A program made the translations under genes and the position numbers. The notes beneath the pieces were generated by a model, which saw nothing but the letters and a program-made list of their open reading frames with translations, was not told the origin of the DNA and ran no database searches. Source: Chinchilla lanigera (lineage: Eukaryota; Chordata; Mammalia; Rodentia; Chinchillidae). Taken from it: a DNA stretch of 64,000 nt. The stretch lies in the NCBI RefSeq assembly GCF_000276665.1, contig NW_004955438.1, positions 8,028,683 through 8,092,682 of the forward strand, in the 5' to 3' direction. Each line of letters begins with the position of its first letter. Positions within the stretch are counted from its first letter, which is position 1. Positions 47,863-58,879 of the stretch are shown here, one piece after another.

Positions 47863-47966
47863 GTTTTTGTCTCCGTACCAGGAACCAAACTCACGACCTT
47901 GGGCTTGCCAGGCAGGTGCTTTGCCGCTGAGCTAAATCCCCAGCCCATGAGCTAAATCCCCAGCCC
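47810..47966 (-). mobile_element. ID-type SINE with duplicated 5' end, nested in the L1
   Basis: Minus-strand ID with a 43-T run (47819-47861) on the plus strand, then 'ggtttttgtctccgtaccag' and the ID body. The 20-bp 5' end of the element (containing most of box A) is present twice in tandem, at 47928-47947 and 47948-47967. The duplication CACATTTGAGATT flanks the unit at 47797-47809 and 47967-47979, sharing one base with the second copy. Nine extra bases, CTGCATGTC (47810-47818), lie between the left duplication and the T-run. The very long pure tail suggests a recent insertion. Confidence 0.93.
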
Positions 47967-48300
47967 CACATTTGAGATTGTTGTGAACTTTATTGATGTT
48001 TTTCTGGTTTCTTCTTTAACCACTTTGTGTATCTCAGCTGTTTGCTTGTTGATTTGGTGTTCTTTCTTTTTGTAATATTTGAAAAGCTTGTGATCATTGC
48101 CTCAATTTCTTGGTTTCAATGTGATGATGTCTAATTTGAGCACTTGATTTTCCTTTTATTAGCTGTGCTATTTTCTTTAAAAGAAACTCTTCCATCCAAC
48201 TAATTTTATCCTCTGGGATAATTCTTCTATTTGAAATGTAAGGGCAAATGTCCTTTTCCTTTGTTTTAAACAGTTTCTACAATAATGAATTAGCACCCTA

Positions 48301-48834
48301 TAGTCTTCAAGGAATGTTGATTTATTATGTTCATTTTGTTCTGTATTTACTTTTTAAAGAAGAATTGAGGCACAGATTTTGATCCTATCATTTCTCTAAG
48401 AACATTTTTTCAGGAAAATGATATTGAAACACCATAGTGTGGTGTGCACAACACTAAGTTCTGCTGAATTTTTGTGTGTTTTCAAAAGACAGAATTTGTA
48501 TGATAAGTGCCACATTACAGAGACAGAATTCTTACTTAACAATGCAAATTATATATGCATCTTGTTTTTTACCCCAAGTCCCCTCCATATTCAAAGATAA
48601 AAAATAGTTATATAGTTGTGTTAGCTCATAGTACACATACAGCACTTTTAGAGTAATACAACCAGCAGTACCATCCCTCACTTGATTCCCAAAAACACAG
48701 TCTTATGGGGTTTTAATGGTTATATTCTTATACTGTAAAACCACTTTGATTGAATCATCTGTTATGCCACTAACTCTGAATATAGATAGATGATATGTTA
48801 GTCATGGTTCTCCAGGGACACTGAACTAATAGAA

Positions 48835-48836
<2 letters not shown>
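48301..48836. other. Unassigned DNA, possibly the eroded 5' side of the L1
   Basis: The antisense L1 fades out somewhere here. The line 'catggttctccagggacact' with 'gaactaatagaa' just before the TG repeat resembles an ancient mammalian repeat in which TG repeats often arise. No gene. Confidence 0.4.

Positions 48837-48877
<41 letters not shown>
48837..48877. repeat. (TG)n microsatellite
   Basis: About 20 uninterrupted TG units, followed by an interrupted 'tctatctgtgtgta'. Long enough to be length-variable. Confidence 0.95.
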
Positions 48878-48878
<1 letters not shown>

Positions 48879-51144
48879 TATCTGTGTGTAAAAAGAGGTC
48901 TATGAATTATATGAATATAATGTAAAATAGATTATAGAAGATACAGCATAAATCTTCCATTTATTTCTACTTTCTTTCCCTATATGCATAATTTTTCTTT
49001 TGCTGTGTGACATTTCTTACTATTGAGAGTTCCCAATCATGTCCAAGGCATGTCTCCAAAACTGTATAATGAGTAGAGCTTTATCTGACACCTTACAATT
49101 CAAGTACAACACCAAAGATCTTGCATTGCAGTTGTCACATACTCTACTGTTGTTATTTTTCATGTATCTCCCGAGGGACAGTGGAATTTGTTCCCTCTGT
49201 TTGTCTCAGTGCCCAATGGGAGAATGCACTTGGGTCTTCATCCTCAGCCTCTCTAGTGTACCCCATGCTCACAATTCTAGACAAGGACTTCAGCAGCAGC
49301 AGCATTGTGGCTTGAATACTGCTATGCTAAAAGGGTGATTGACTGCATCAGATCCAAAACGCAACTTAAGGAAAAAAAAAAAAAAAAACACTTCTTCCAG
49401 AATTACTCTTAACTTTCAAATGCATTTTATTACCACCAGAATTTGAAATAAAAGTCAGTAGTCCTTAACATAAGGAAATAGCACCCGTGGCATTTCCAGA
49501 ATGGATTGCAGAGTGCTCCGCTGGTGCCACAAAAGGTCTGCTCCTCCTCACAGCACAGCCTCTGATCTGTAACAGTGAACCTCATTACTCACCTGAGCCT
49601 TTCAGGGGTGGCTGCTGTGTACCAACCCAGGCACTCCCTGCCCAGGATATTGGAGAGAATGTGAGCAATGTGGAGACATTCATTCTGTGAGCTCTCTAGC
49701 AAGAATATCAAGCTTGATTATGATGGAGATTAGGTGGTCAGAAGGACAAAGAGAGTGGGAGCAGCTGCCTTTAAGGTTTTTGTTAATCTACATATGGAAT
49801 AGAGATTTATAAAATTTATGTAATAATTTGAATAACAACTGACCATTTTATAAGAATAATCTTTGGTCTCTAAGTTTATTCTGAAATTCAACCTTTTCTA
49901 CTTTTGAATATACTGAGTTGTATAAGCTTGTTACGTTCAAGTTAAAATAGGAAGAAAAATGAAGAGTAATTTAATATGTATTTTATACCCAAAACCTAGT
50001 TAGTTATGTGATTTTTCCATAGACAAATTTGCAATAAATGCTGTAAAGTGGATAATATTTTTGTGTTACCCTCTTTGAACATTTAAGTTTTGTGAAGTCA
50101 AGAATGTGCTTGTCAATATAAAACTGGTAGACACTGATATAACTCAAATGTGATTCTTTCTGGATTTAAGCCCATGCACATTTCAGTTGTGATATTTTTC
50201 ATCACTTTTGATGTTTAAGAGTAATCCTTTACTATGGCGTGCATTTGATACACAGATGTGTTAACTGTCTTATGAGGGGGACTTGAGAGAAAAAACAAAA
50301 GCAATTTGTTGATATTGTCCTTCACCCCTAGCTGCGAATGTGAAAAAGAACTGAAAAGTTCCATTTCTTGCTACCAAATCTAGACTGATTAGGACTGAGA
50401 AATTTGTGCATAAATGTGAAAATCCTAGGAATAGTGAAATGCAAAATAGATTATGTTAGTTGGAAAAGGAGTTTGTTTCAGGATATTAACATCTTTGAAT
50501 TTTTTATTTTGCTCACTGAGAAAAGCAGACCAGCATTTCTGTAAAGGGTAAGATCTAATTCCTACAAATGCTTTCCTGGTCCTACAGGTAAAAACAAGTA
50601 ATGCAGAAATGATGTACTTCATAAAAGCAAGTGATCAGAAATCAATTTTGAGGGAAAATCCCTGCATTGGAATTGGAAAAATGAATTAAATTAGTTCATA
50701 GCACTTTCATCCTCTGTGAAAGAAAAAGAAAGCAAAGGGAATAAAATAGGGCCAGGAGAGAAAATCTGAGATTAAAGAAGCTAAAAATTGAGATTTACTT
50801 TTGGCACCTAAAAAATTTCTTAGGCTTGATGGAAACCCACACCAGAGCAGCTATGAAAGTCACTCATGATGTACAGTATAGAATCTGCCACCTTCCCATC
50901 TCTGTCACTTTGAAATTAGACCACATGCATTAGTAGAATGCAGAATGCCATTCTCACTTTTTAAAAGTTCTAGCTTTATGTATCTCCCATCCAAAACTAT
51001 TTTACCAGCAGTAGTTAATCCTTCTCACATAGCAAAATTTGCTTATGAAAATTACAGATTTTCTAAACTACTACCTTTTGAGTCAGACTATCTGATACAG
51101 AGCTTTAGAGACTGTCTTTGAAGTAAGCATCACTATTTATTGAG
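48878..51144. other. Unique DNA with a poly(A) block at 49.37 kb
   Basis: A 17-A run at 49372-49388 follows about 300 bases of GC-richer sequence (49060-49370) with ORFs of 99 and 64 codons but no recognisable domain. 49480-49700 is also GC-richer. Either could be the remnant of a retrocopy, but I cannot name a parent gene and see no clear target-site duplication. The rest is unique and AT-rich. Confidence 0.35.
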
Positions 51145-51525
51145 GTTTGGATCTTCAAGATCTCCCAAAGTTCCACATGTTACAACCTGATTGCTAGTTA
51201 TGACATTTTAAGGGGTGGCAAAAACCTTAGAATGTATGGCCTTGTGGAAGGAAGTTTGGTCCTTCTGGGTGTACATGAAGGAGAGTTTGGATCCAGCACC
51301 TTCCTGTCTCTCTTTTTGCCTCCCAGTTGCTGAGAGAAGAGTAGTTGCCACCACCATGCATACTGCGCCCCAATGAGTTAATTTACCATAGGCTCAAAGC
51401 GTCACATCTAAGCAATCATGGACTGAAAACTCTGTAACCATAAGCCAAACTACTTCTTACTTCATAAATTGATTTCTTCAGGTATTTTGTCACAGTGATG
51501 GAAAGCTGTTCTACAGTGTTGATTC
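51145..51525 (+). mobile_element. MaLR-type solo LTR
   Basis: 'gaggtttggatcttcaagat' with 'ctcccaaagttccacatgtt' at the 5' end, and 'aaccataagccaaactactt' with 'ttcaggtattttgtcacagt' and 'gatggaaagct' at the 3' end. This is the standard rodent MaLR LTR in plus orientation. No internal sequence. Confidence 0.8.
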
Positions 51526-51927
51526 TAGAATGCATGAATGTTTTAGAGCCTCTGATTTAGTTGGTCTCCTCTCTAATTTCTAACTCCATTATTTTCTGAG
51601 ATGCTATAATCAGACATACATATATGGTGCAGAGTTAGCCTCTTCCGTATATGCCTACTATGAACTTGACAGCTTTGGAAAACTCTATTGGATAAATTTA
51701 CTTTGAGGTTCATCTCAGACCTATAGACACTGCCCATGTGATGATCTAAGCATGTTCACTGTGTGTATAGGTAACTGCCGCATAGCCTAAGGTGTTCATC
51801 CAGCAAACAGAATAACCCTAGCCTAAGGAGGATCAAGCCAGCTCTCAATTCAGTGAGAGTTACTCCAAGGATAATGGTGAGTATATGGTATATAATTACA
51901 GAGATGGATCTGACATTTACTGATCAT
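51526..51927. other. Unique DNA
   Basis: Nothing recognised. Confidence 0.5.
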
Positions 51928-52175
51928 GAAATATATTATATATTTTATAAAATATATTGTAAAATATATTGTATATTTTAAAATATATTTTATATTTAAA
52001 ATTTTATCATTTATTTATTTATAATATGTTAAAATATGTTATATATTTAAAATTTATTATTTATTTATTATTTATAATATTTTTTAAGATATACATTTAA
52101 AACTTGATTAGTAGTTATAATATTTTAAAATATATTGCATATTTCAAATTTGATTTTATATATATATATGATATT
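51928..52175. repeat. AT-rich low-complexity block
   Basis: About 250 bases made almost only of A and T, built from imperfect repeats of a unit like 'aaaatatattgtatatttta', and ending in (TA)6. Probably a decayed tandem array. It can form cruciform or unwound structures, which makes length change likely. Confidence 0.85.
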
Positions 52176-52436
52176 TCACTCACAATCACCCTGTGAAAGT
52201 AATTATTTCCTTTTTATAAAAGTAAACCCAGAGCTGCAGAAACAGATTGACCTCAGAGTTATTTCCCTTACCATGGAGCAAAGCCAGTACTCTGTCCATC
52301 TAAACACTGTTATTATCCCTAATTGATAAAGAGTAGTTTTGGCTGATGTAAATTTTTCTTGTTGATATTACATGTTAAGCCCTGTGGAATATAGCACCTC
52401 AGCATTCAGAGATGTCTCTAAGCAGCTCTGTATGGC
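52176..52436. other. Unique DNA
   Basis: Nothing recognised. Confidence 0.5.
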
Positions 52437-52765
52437 TTAGTCACTTTGGTGTTACTGCAACAAAATACCTGGGACTGACCATGGGAAAGATTTGTTTCTG
52501 CTCACAGTTTGGGTTTTCAGCATATCATCAGTTGTCTCCATATTTTCTGGGCTTGTAGTGAGGCAATTCACAAGATCAGGACCATGTGGCAAAGAAAGAT
52601 GCTCACTTCATGGCAGCCAGAAAACAAAAAAGAGAGGAAAAAGAGGGTCCTATGTCCCCAGGACCCCCAAATCCCCTCCAAGTCCATGCCCCCAAAATCC
52701 TATATTCTCACTAGGAGTCACTTCCTTATGTTTTCAGCACATTGCAATAGTGTCAAGAGGGAAAA
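52437..52765 (-). mobile_element. MaLR-type LTR, minus strand
   Basis: 'cttagtcactttggtgttac' with 'tgcaacaaaatacctgggac', 'tttgtttctgctcacagttt', then 'atgctcacttcatggcagcc' and 'cctccaagtccatgccccca' are in antisense MaLR order. More diverged than the copies at 19235 and 33187. The overlapping 94- and 124-codon ORFs here (52492-52776, 52509-52883) are repeat-derived. Confidence 0.65.
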
Positions 52766-54892
52766 AAAGCCTGTAACATGCAGGAGGATATTTCAGAAAT
52801 TACAGCAAATTACAGATTATGGCACTGCTGAGACTAAGACTATGTTCTTGAATTGCTTATCAAGAACTTTGCTTATTTGCTAACTTACGTTAGGGGGGCA
52901 ATTAATCTATAAGAAATAGTAACAGTAGTATGACATCTGTTGATCCTTGGTAGGAGTAACAGTTGTAGGCTAAGGAACATCCCTTGATTCAATTAGAATT
53001 TAATTTTGTTGCAAATCTCACTAAATCATAATTAATGCTACAATACTAAGATTTAATAAGTGCTTTTGGGCAGTATTTTAACAATGAAGTAGCTAGTTAA
53101 CTATATACAATTTACAAACACATCTATTAACAACTTGAAACTCTGCTGGTAGATATATCCATCTTTTGCATGAAGTAGTTGTTACACAATAAAATTATTT
53201 TCAGTCATTTGTTGATATTTTAATACTTTCATTACAGTTAAATAATGTGCCCAAGATGAAATTTTTCTTCCTTTAAAATGACAAGAAAGGACATTTATGT
53301 TTTTGATAAATGCTACTTGATGATACTTGGAAGCTAAAATTGACTGGGGATATAAAATGCTTATAAAATTCAAACAGTTAAGCAAGTTTCTTCCAGTAAC
53401 TGACACTCTTTCTCACTGAAGAAAGTCGCTAAGTTTTAATGATGTTAAAAGACAAGAAGGGATTTTTTTTTCTGAGAAAAAAATTAATGACTTTGCCTTC
53501 TACCTACCAAAAGCCACTGTACTGAAAGATTCTCATGTATATCTGACTGTGTGAGTGCGTGTGTGAGTTTGTTCATGACCCTGTGTGTGTGTATGTGTTT
53601 ATTTTCACTATACTTCTATTTGTAAGCAAGGATTTAGCCTGGCTGGTCTCTGTAGGCACACCTGATTTATTCTACTCCTTGTTGTTCATTGTTCATAAAT
53701 GTGTGCTATTTTAGTCAGCTATTCACTGTTACCCCAAATCTCAAGTGAATAAAGAGGAAGTTGTTACAGTAGTTCCAGTATACAGTATAGGCACATTATG
53801 TGTGTGGAGAAATTGCCCTCTGTTAATTTCTCTAATTTGGTTGTGTCAAATTTACTTTTTCTGAGGATAAATATTTGTTTACTAAGTTTATAACCTGTAC
53901 ATAGTCCTGGTTGAAGTAGGCTAAATACTGCATGTCCTTTTATTTAAATATCCAAAAAAGCCATGGATGAAATATATACTCTCCCCAGTTTTATGGGTAA
54001 GACACTAATATTCAAGCAGGCTAAGCATTCACCCAAGGTCAAAATCACCTAGTTTGTGGAGGGGTGAGTGACAGCAAGAGAAAATTATAGCTGTATGGCC
54101 AGCCTACAATTCCCTCTACAGTTCACTGATTTCACCTCTTTATATTAGCATAATATTTTCCGGCTGTGGTTGTGCTTCTACAATGAGAAGCCAAAAGAGA
54201 AAAAGTTAATAAAAAAAGCAACCTGAGATTTTTAAATTCACTGTGGCTTCTAGTGATTGCTGCCTCTGATCACCCTATTCTGTCAGTGAGCAGACCTTCT
54301 CAAGTTGCTTTCCATCCTTTCTGAGACTATTTACCTGTGATGTCTTCTGGTGCCCTTTAGACAACAATTTCCAAACCCATGACCTTCACCATGCACCAGA
54401 CACATCCATTTTTATGGCTTTTAAAAGGTCCGGAATTTTTTTTCTTAACAGTAATCAAGGTGTTAATTATAATGAATTAGTTTACAACTCATGAGAAAGC
54501 ATTAGAGTCCTTTTCACTGAAGTAAACAAATAACTATAGAGATCCTCATGTTAGGATTTGATCTAAACTTACCTGTGAAAATTTATTTCTTGTTCTTCAT
54601 TTGTTTCTCAATTTCAGTAACCTTCATGCTTTCCTCTTTTCATTTCTTATCTCCCTAACATTTCACTCATAACCATTGGGCTTTATTCCTGTTTTTACCT
54701 CTTTTCTTTTCATATGATTTCTCAACTAATTTGTGTTCTATTCACACATTTAGATTGCGTAGTTTTGACATTAAAGCCCATTACTAGGAGAATTCTTAAC
54801 AAAATAATTTTGATAACAGAATTTTCCTGATAAAATTTATTTTAGTAGTAAAAATAAGAAAATGTAGTGGTAATGTAATAAATAACAAGAAG
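52766..54892. other. Unique DNA with a MIR trace
   Basis: A MIR-like line at about 53985-54080 ('ccagttttatgggtaagaca' then 'cacccaaggtcaaaatcacc'). An imperfect TG-rich patch lies at 53550-53600. No gene recognised. Confidence 0.45.
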
Positions 54893-55085
54893 CACTGGTT
54901 AAATGATTTACTCTGTGCTTAGCATTTTGCTAGGCACGCTATGTGTATTAACTCTTTTATATCTTATGCTAACTTTTAAATGAGACTATCTCTGTTTCAA
55001 AAAGATGGAAATTGTAGTTGAAAGTGTTCATTGTCTAAGAACTCAGAACAAAGCCAGGATTCAAGTCCTTGTTTTTATAAATGTT
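54893..55085 (+). mobile_element. MIR SINE
   Basis: 'ctctgtgcttagcattttgc' with 'taggcacgctatgtgtatta', then 'actcttttatatcttatgct' and 'aacaaagccaggattcaagt' give the whole MIR order from the mid-part to the 3' core in the sense orientation. Confidence 0.72.
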
Positions 55086-55094
55086 ATCACAGAG

Positions 55095-55462
55095 CTCTAG
55101 TGACAAAAGAGACCTGACTTTTAGACATCATGATTGTTAGTCATATTTCAAGTTGATTAAATTAAGGAAACCCCTGGGGGTTAGGAAAATACATTTCCTC
55201 GTGTGTCCTAGGTAGGTCATAGAGACCCGATACTGGGTACTGTGCGTGGACCCTGTCCCTTTCCTTCTGGCACCATTCTCCTGTTCTGCTTCCAGGTTGC
55301 CATGAACGAAGCAGCTCACCGCTGCCACACATTGCTTCCCTGGTTTTCCAGCCTTTAAACCAAAACATGATGGGCTGAGTCCTCCCGAACAATGAGCCTC
55401 ACCTCTTCCTTTAAATTGTGTGTCAGGCATTTTGCTATAGCACTGAAACCCAAACTAATAGA
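55095..55462 (+). mobile_element. Probable MaLR-type solo LTR
   Basis: The 3' end 'tttaaattgtgtgtcaggca' with 'ttttgctatagcactgaaac' and 'ccaaactaatag' is MaLR-like. The body includes GC-richer sequence with minus-strand ORFs of 97 and 76 codons (55137-55430, 55162-55392), which are repeat sequence. The 5' end is unclear. Confidence 0.6.
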
Positions 55463-55804
55463 GTGCCCCTCTCCAAGCTTGTTCTTTTCCACCCTTTACT
55501 AGAAAATAAGTCTTGCTTATTCTGAATTTGTCTAAGAGCACACATCTATAGCTAATAGGGCCAACATATTACTACATCTGTGTTAATCTTTCCATGAGAC
55601 CAGACAAGAGCATTCTAGACGAGATCATAATTAAAGGTAAGTTATTCGTTATTAATTTGGGAGACCTGGCTACAAAAGCTGTCAGTTCCCTAAGAAACTA
55701 TCTAGCCTTGATTCAAAGAAACAATTTTCATCACTCTCTAGAGAAACATGGCTCAACAGGCAACTAGCACTGCTTTCATGAGGACATGGAATTAGCCATT
55801 CCCA
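55463..55804. other. Unique DNA
   Basis: Nothing recognised. Confidence 0.5.
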
Positions 55805-55865
55805 TGCCTGTCACCCAGAGTGAGTGTCTTTTACAGCCTCCCAAAGTGCTGGAGTAGGAACCTTG
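55805..55865 (-). mobile_element. Fragment of an old 7SL-derived SINE, minus strand
   Basis: 'catgcctgtcacccagagtg' with 'agtg', then a jump to 'cagcctcccaaagtgctgga' looks like an antisense Alu/B1-type monomer with an internal deletion. Short and diverged. It may be an ancestral free monomer (proto-B1). Confidence 0.4.
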
Positions 55866-56411
55866 CAAACATGGTAATAGGCTCGGCTTTTTGGAGGAAA
55901 CCAATTAAAGATGTGTGAAAGATTGCAGACCCTCATAGTACTCTAAAATTTTGTCTGCCACAGTTAGCCACAGATGCATGAATAGAAGAAATAAGACCTA
56001 GGAAGACACTACAGAGTCTCGATCTAAAAATATGAAACAACTGATACAATCTTTAAAGGCCTATAAATTACGTTTCTCCTTTTTTTGTTCCTGACATTTA
56101 AAGGAAAATATACATTTGGAGGAATATATAATTGTTTGCATGGATAACCCTGACTAGGAAGTGGCCACTAAATATGAATCTGGTAATGTTTGGGGAAATG
56201 GCTGCTTTTAGAGAAGGGAAGTACATTAAATAATTCCACACTGAAGGCAATTGGATCTGCTACTGGACCAATATATGGTCACTCCTTTCCATACAGAGAC
56301 CCTTTCATGTACTCACAATGCTAAAGTAAATCATAATATAATTTAGCAAAGGAGTAAAAGGTCTTAAATTTATTAAAAGGCTGGTGAGATCCTTTATATA
56401 TTAATATATTT
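55866..56411. other. Unique DNA
   Basis: Nothing recognised. Confidence 0.5.
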
Positions 56412-56765
56412 TAAGACATTGGGCACAATATTTAATATTTCTGAACCTTAGTTTTTCTATCTATGGAAACAAACAAAAAAAATACTTGCATTGAATTTAT
56501 GTAATTCTCCTGTAAGGCAGGTATGATTTTGGTCTTTGGAAAGACCAGTTTAGGGCTAGGCAGAGTGCTATCATTTTGAGTGGTACTAGTGATGTGCATG
56601 TAGCCGATGATACAACCAATCGACCAACCATTTCTTAGGTCACTGATCTTGGAATAGATATTTTCTGTGACTCTCTTTTCTAACCCACAAGATGAAAGTA
56701 AAAATAGTACATAAAATGTAGAATTGTTATGAAAATTAAGCAAAGTGATTTTATATCAGGCACAG
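56412..56765 (+). mobile_element. MIR-type remnants
   Basis: Two pieces fit the order of a MIR 3' half: 'tctgaaccttagtttttcta' with 'tctatggaaac' (56440-56468), and 'tctaacccacaagatgaaag' with 'taaaaatagtacat' and 'ttatgaaaattaagcaaagt' (56680-56750). They may be two MIR copies or one interrupted. The 103-codon minus-strand ORF across them (56432-56743) is incidental. Confidence 0.45.
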
Positions 56766-57354
56766 AATAATTCTTGGAAAAGTTATGTAATTATTTCTTA
56801 AGTTTGAGTATCTACCTATTTCTAAAGAAAAATCTGGACGCCCTTGTCCCTGAAGTTGGGCCTAAATTCTCAGAAGCTCCTACGCAGCATGGCCTGTCCA
56901 ACACTCTGCATTCTTGTTGCATCCTTATTACAGTTGGGATGCTGAAGACCTGTCGCTGTTTAAGTGTGTGGGTGCTGCTTAAATTGCTATACTTCTAAAG
57001 CACATCATGTGTTAATTAAGGGAGACGTATCATGATGGTGCACGTGAGAAAAACTGGTCTTTTGTTTTAAATTTTGAAGTAATTTCTAGATATGGTGAGC
57101 TTCCCACCCATGACTTTGTACGTTGTTGTATTAATGATAGCACAAGTTCTCCACATGATACTTGGGATTTTCGCATCTGTTACATTCCTTCTAAGGTGGT
57201 AGGAAAGGGGCAGGTGGGAAGGTTGTGTAAAGGAAAGAGTCAGAAATAATCCCTGAGGGATTGTTAGATAGTATTTCCATTCTGTTAGTCCAGTTGAACA
57301 TTCTCACAGCCAGCTCACTTACACTCACCAAATGACCACTCCTGGGTGTTTTCT
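56766..57354. other. Unique DNA
   Basis: Nothing recognised. The 74-codon ORF at 56774-56998 has no domain. Confidence 0.45.
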
Positions 57355-57490
57355 GTAAATTGATCTTCACAAAAACTCCATGAGGTAGATCTTGATAATA
57401 GCCTAGTTTACAGAGCAATAGACTGAAGTAGATAGCTTAGAATAGTCATTCAGTCTATGACCCTAATAAACCAGTATTCAAATTTGGGAA
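57355..57490 (+). mobile_element. MIR SINE fragment
   Basis: 'cttcacaaaaactccatgag' with 'gtagatcttgataatagcct', 'agtttacagagcaatagact' and 'aaaccagtattcaaatttgg' follow the MIR core in sense order. Confidence 0.6.
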
Positions 57491-57584
57491 ATTTTTTATA
57501 CATGACTACACCCACAATGCACACACAATAAGAGATAAAATGGCTAGCTTGGGATAGGTTCTCCTAGTGTGGCTAGAATTTACA

Positions 57585-57760
57585 GACCTCTCTTAGTGGC
57601 TGTGCCCTTGCACAGAGTATCTAATCTATTTGAGACTCAGTTTTTCAAGGAGATGAAAAATACCACCTTCCTTTCTTAATTACCATTAAGAATGAAGATA
57701 ACATATATAAAAATGTGGTAAATGGGCACATAATTTTTGTTATGACAATAATAAAAATGC
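57585..57760 (+). mobile_element. MIR SINE fragment
   Basis: 'cccttgcacagagtatctaa' with 'tctatttgagactcagtttt', 'aaggagatgaaaaatacca' and 'aatgaagataacatatataa' follow the MIR 3' half in sense order. Diverged. Confidence 0.5.
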
Positions 57761-57941
57761 ATTAATAAACAACTATGACAACTACTGCAGAAGTGTTTAA
57801 GGTGATTTTCTGCTTTTCCCTGGCTATCAAATATTTAGTCATTTTTCAGAGTGACATACTCATGTACATCCTCAGGCAAAAAAGTATTTCCAACCAGCAT
57901 TAAGAATAACCTGAGGAAAGTATATTGAGAATCCCAAGAGA

Positions 57942-58023
57942 GGGACTAGGAATGTAGCTCACTGGTAGATCATTAGCCTAGCATATATAAAGCCCTGCGT
58001 AGTATTCCCAGTACCACAAAAAA
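57942..58023 (+). mobile_element. Older ID-type SINE
   Basis: 'gggactaggaatgtagctca' with 'ctggtagatcattagcctag' and 'cccagtaccacaaaaaa' has the ancestral rodent ID form (GGTAGA after box A, GTACCACA before the tail). It lacks the GGTCGTGAG signature of the young copies here. No clear target-site duplication. Confidence 0.75.
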
Positions 58024-58179
58024 GGGGGGATAGAAGAAAACAAATAAGAATGAAAGAAAAGGTCACTTTTCCATAGAAAATTTCCAAGGGTTGAGAAAAA
58101 TGTCATATGATTTCACAAGGATTGGAATGCAAATGATGAACACACACACCATGTTTGGGCAACTGTCATGCCTTTAGGT
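58024..58179. other. Unique DNA
   Basis: Nothing recognised. Confidence 0.5.
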
Positions 58180-58460
58180 GAGAATTAGTGGCCAATTATT
58201 AGCACAGTTGTGACACCATTTCCTTGGAATCATTGTACAGCTGATTTCAATACACTCTAAAGATTTTGAGAAAATGGACTTCACTGGTTAAATGCATTCT
58301 GGCACTCACTGTCCCTCCCCTTGTTAGAGCTTATCACAAAGCTTTGTCCAAAGCCAGTGCCAATAAATATTTATGTTCATCATGTTGAAAAGAGAGCCAC
58401 AAGCTCCCCTTTTCTGATGGAATACAAAATCAATTAATCAGAATTTAACTACCTAAGACA
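58180..58460. promoter_or_regulatory. Candidate conserved non-coding element (unproven)
   Basis: Repeat-free, balanced composition, and a dense set of factor-like motifs: an E-box core CAGCTG near 58240, the palindrome ACAAAGCTTTGT at 58336-58347 (two inward CTTTGT SOX/TCF-type cores), and 'caattaatca' (homeodomain-type) at 58431-58440. No ORF. Any single motif is expected by chance in 64 kb. The case rests on density and on the look of the segment, so it is a weak inference. Confidence 0.25.
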
Positions 58461-58879
58461 CTAGATTTAAAATATGTATTTTAATCTGCAATCAGCAATT
58501 AATATGTAAAAATAAGAACCTACAGAGTAAAAGATGAATTGCTCAACCACTTTGAAAATATGTAAAGAGTGTATGCATTAAACTTTGTGTATGATTTCTC
58601 ATCATCCTACCCGAAAGGACAGGTGAGAGCAGATACTTATTTTTGTGAGGGGAAGCTTTTTCAAATTACTTGTTAAGATTTGCAGTGAGAAGAATCACTT
58701 TGACCCATCAGACAGAGTTAAATAAAATCAACCAACCACTAAATAAATTAATAAAATGGAAGGGAATACCTAATCTTAAAGTCAAAAAGCCAAGCAAAAG
58801 AATGACTTTAAATTCTAGATATACTTTTCCACATACTGAAATTCGAAAGGATCCATTGGAGAGGGTTAGCCACTGGAAA
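58461..58879. other. Unique DNA
   Basis: The 70-codon ORF at 58670-58882 has no recognisable domain. No repeat named. Confidence 0.45.

Larger units (their letters stand above)
45290..48300 (-). mobile_element. Long decayed L1 LINE, minus strand
   Basis: Reading the plus strand from left to right gives antisense L1 from its 3' end inward: a pyrimidine tract at 45380-45440, 'gaatcatactccattatgta', 'atcagtgtggagattcttca' in reverse complement near 45815-45834, 'ctctgttggttttattattt' with 'gctgtgcagaagctttctca', then reverse-transcriptase-region lines, and 'attcacagctataaatttcc' near 47382. Frames are broken throughout, so ORF2 is dead. Two ID SINEs are nested inside. The right end (5' side) is uncertain. 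The 128-codon ORF at 47271-47657 is the antisense reading. Confidence 0.82.

Noticed and set aside
52492..52883. Overlapping 94- and 124-codon ORFs
   Set aside because: They lie mostly in a MaLR LTR (52437-52765) and show no domain.
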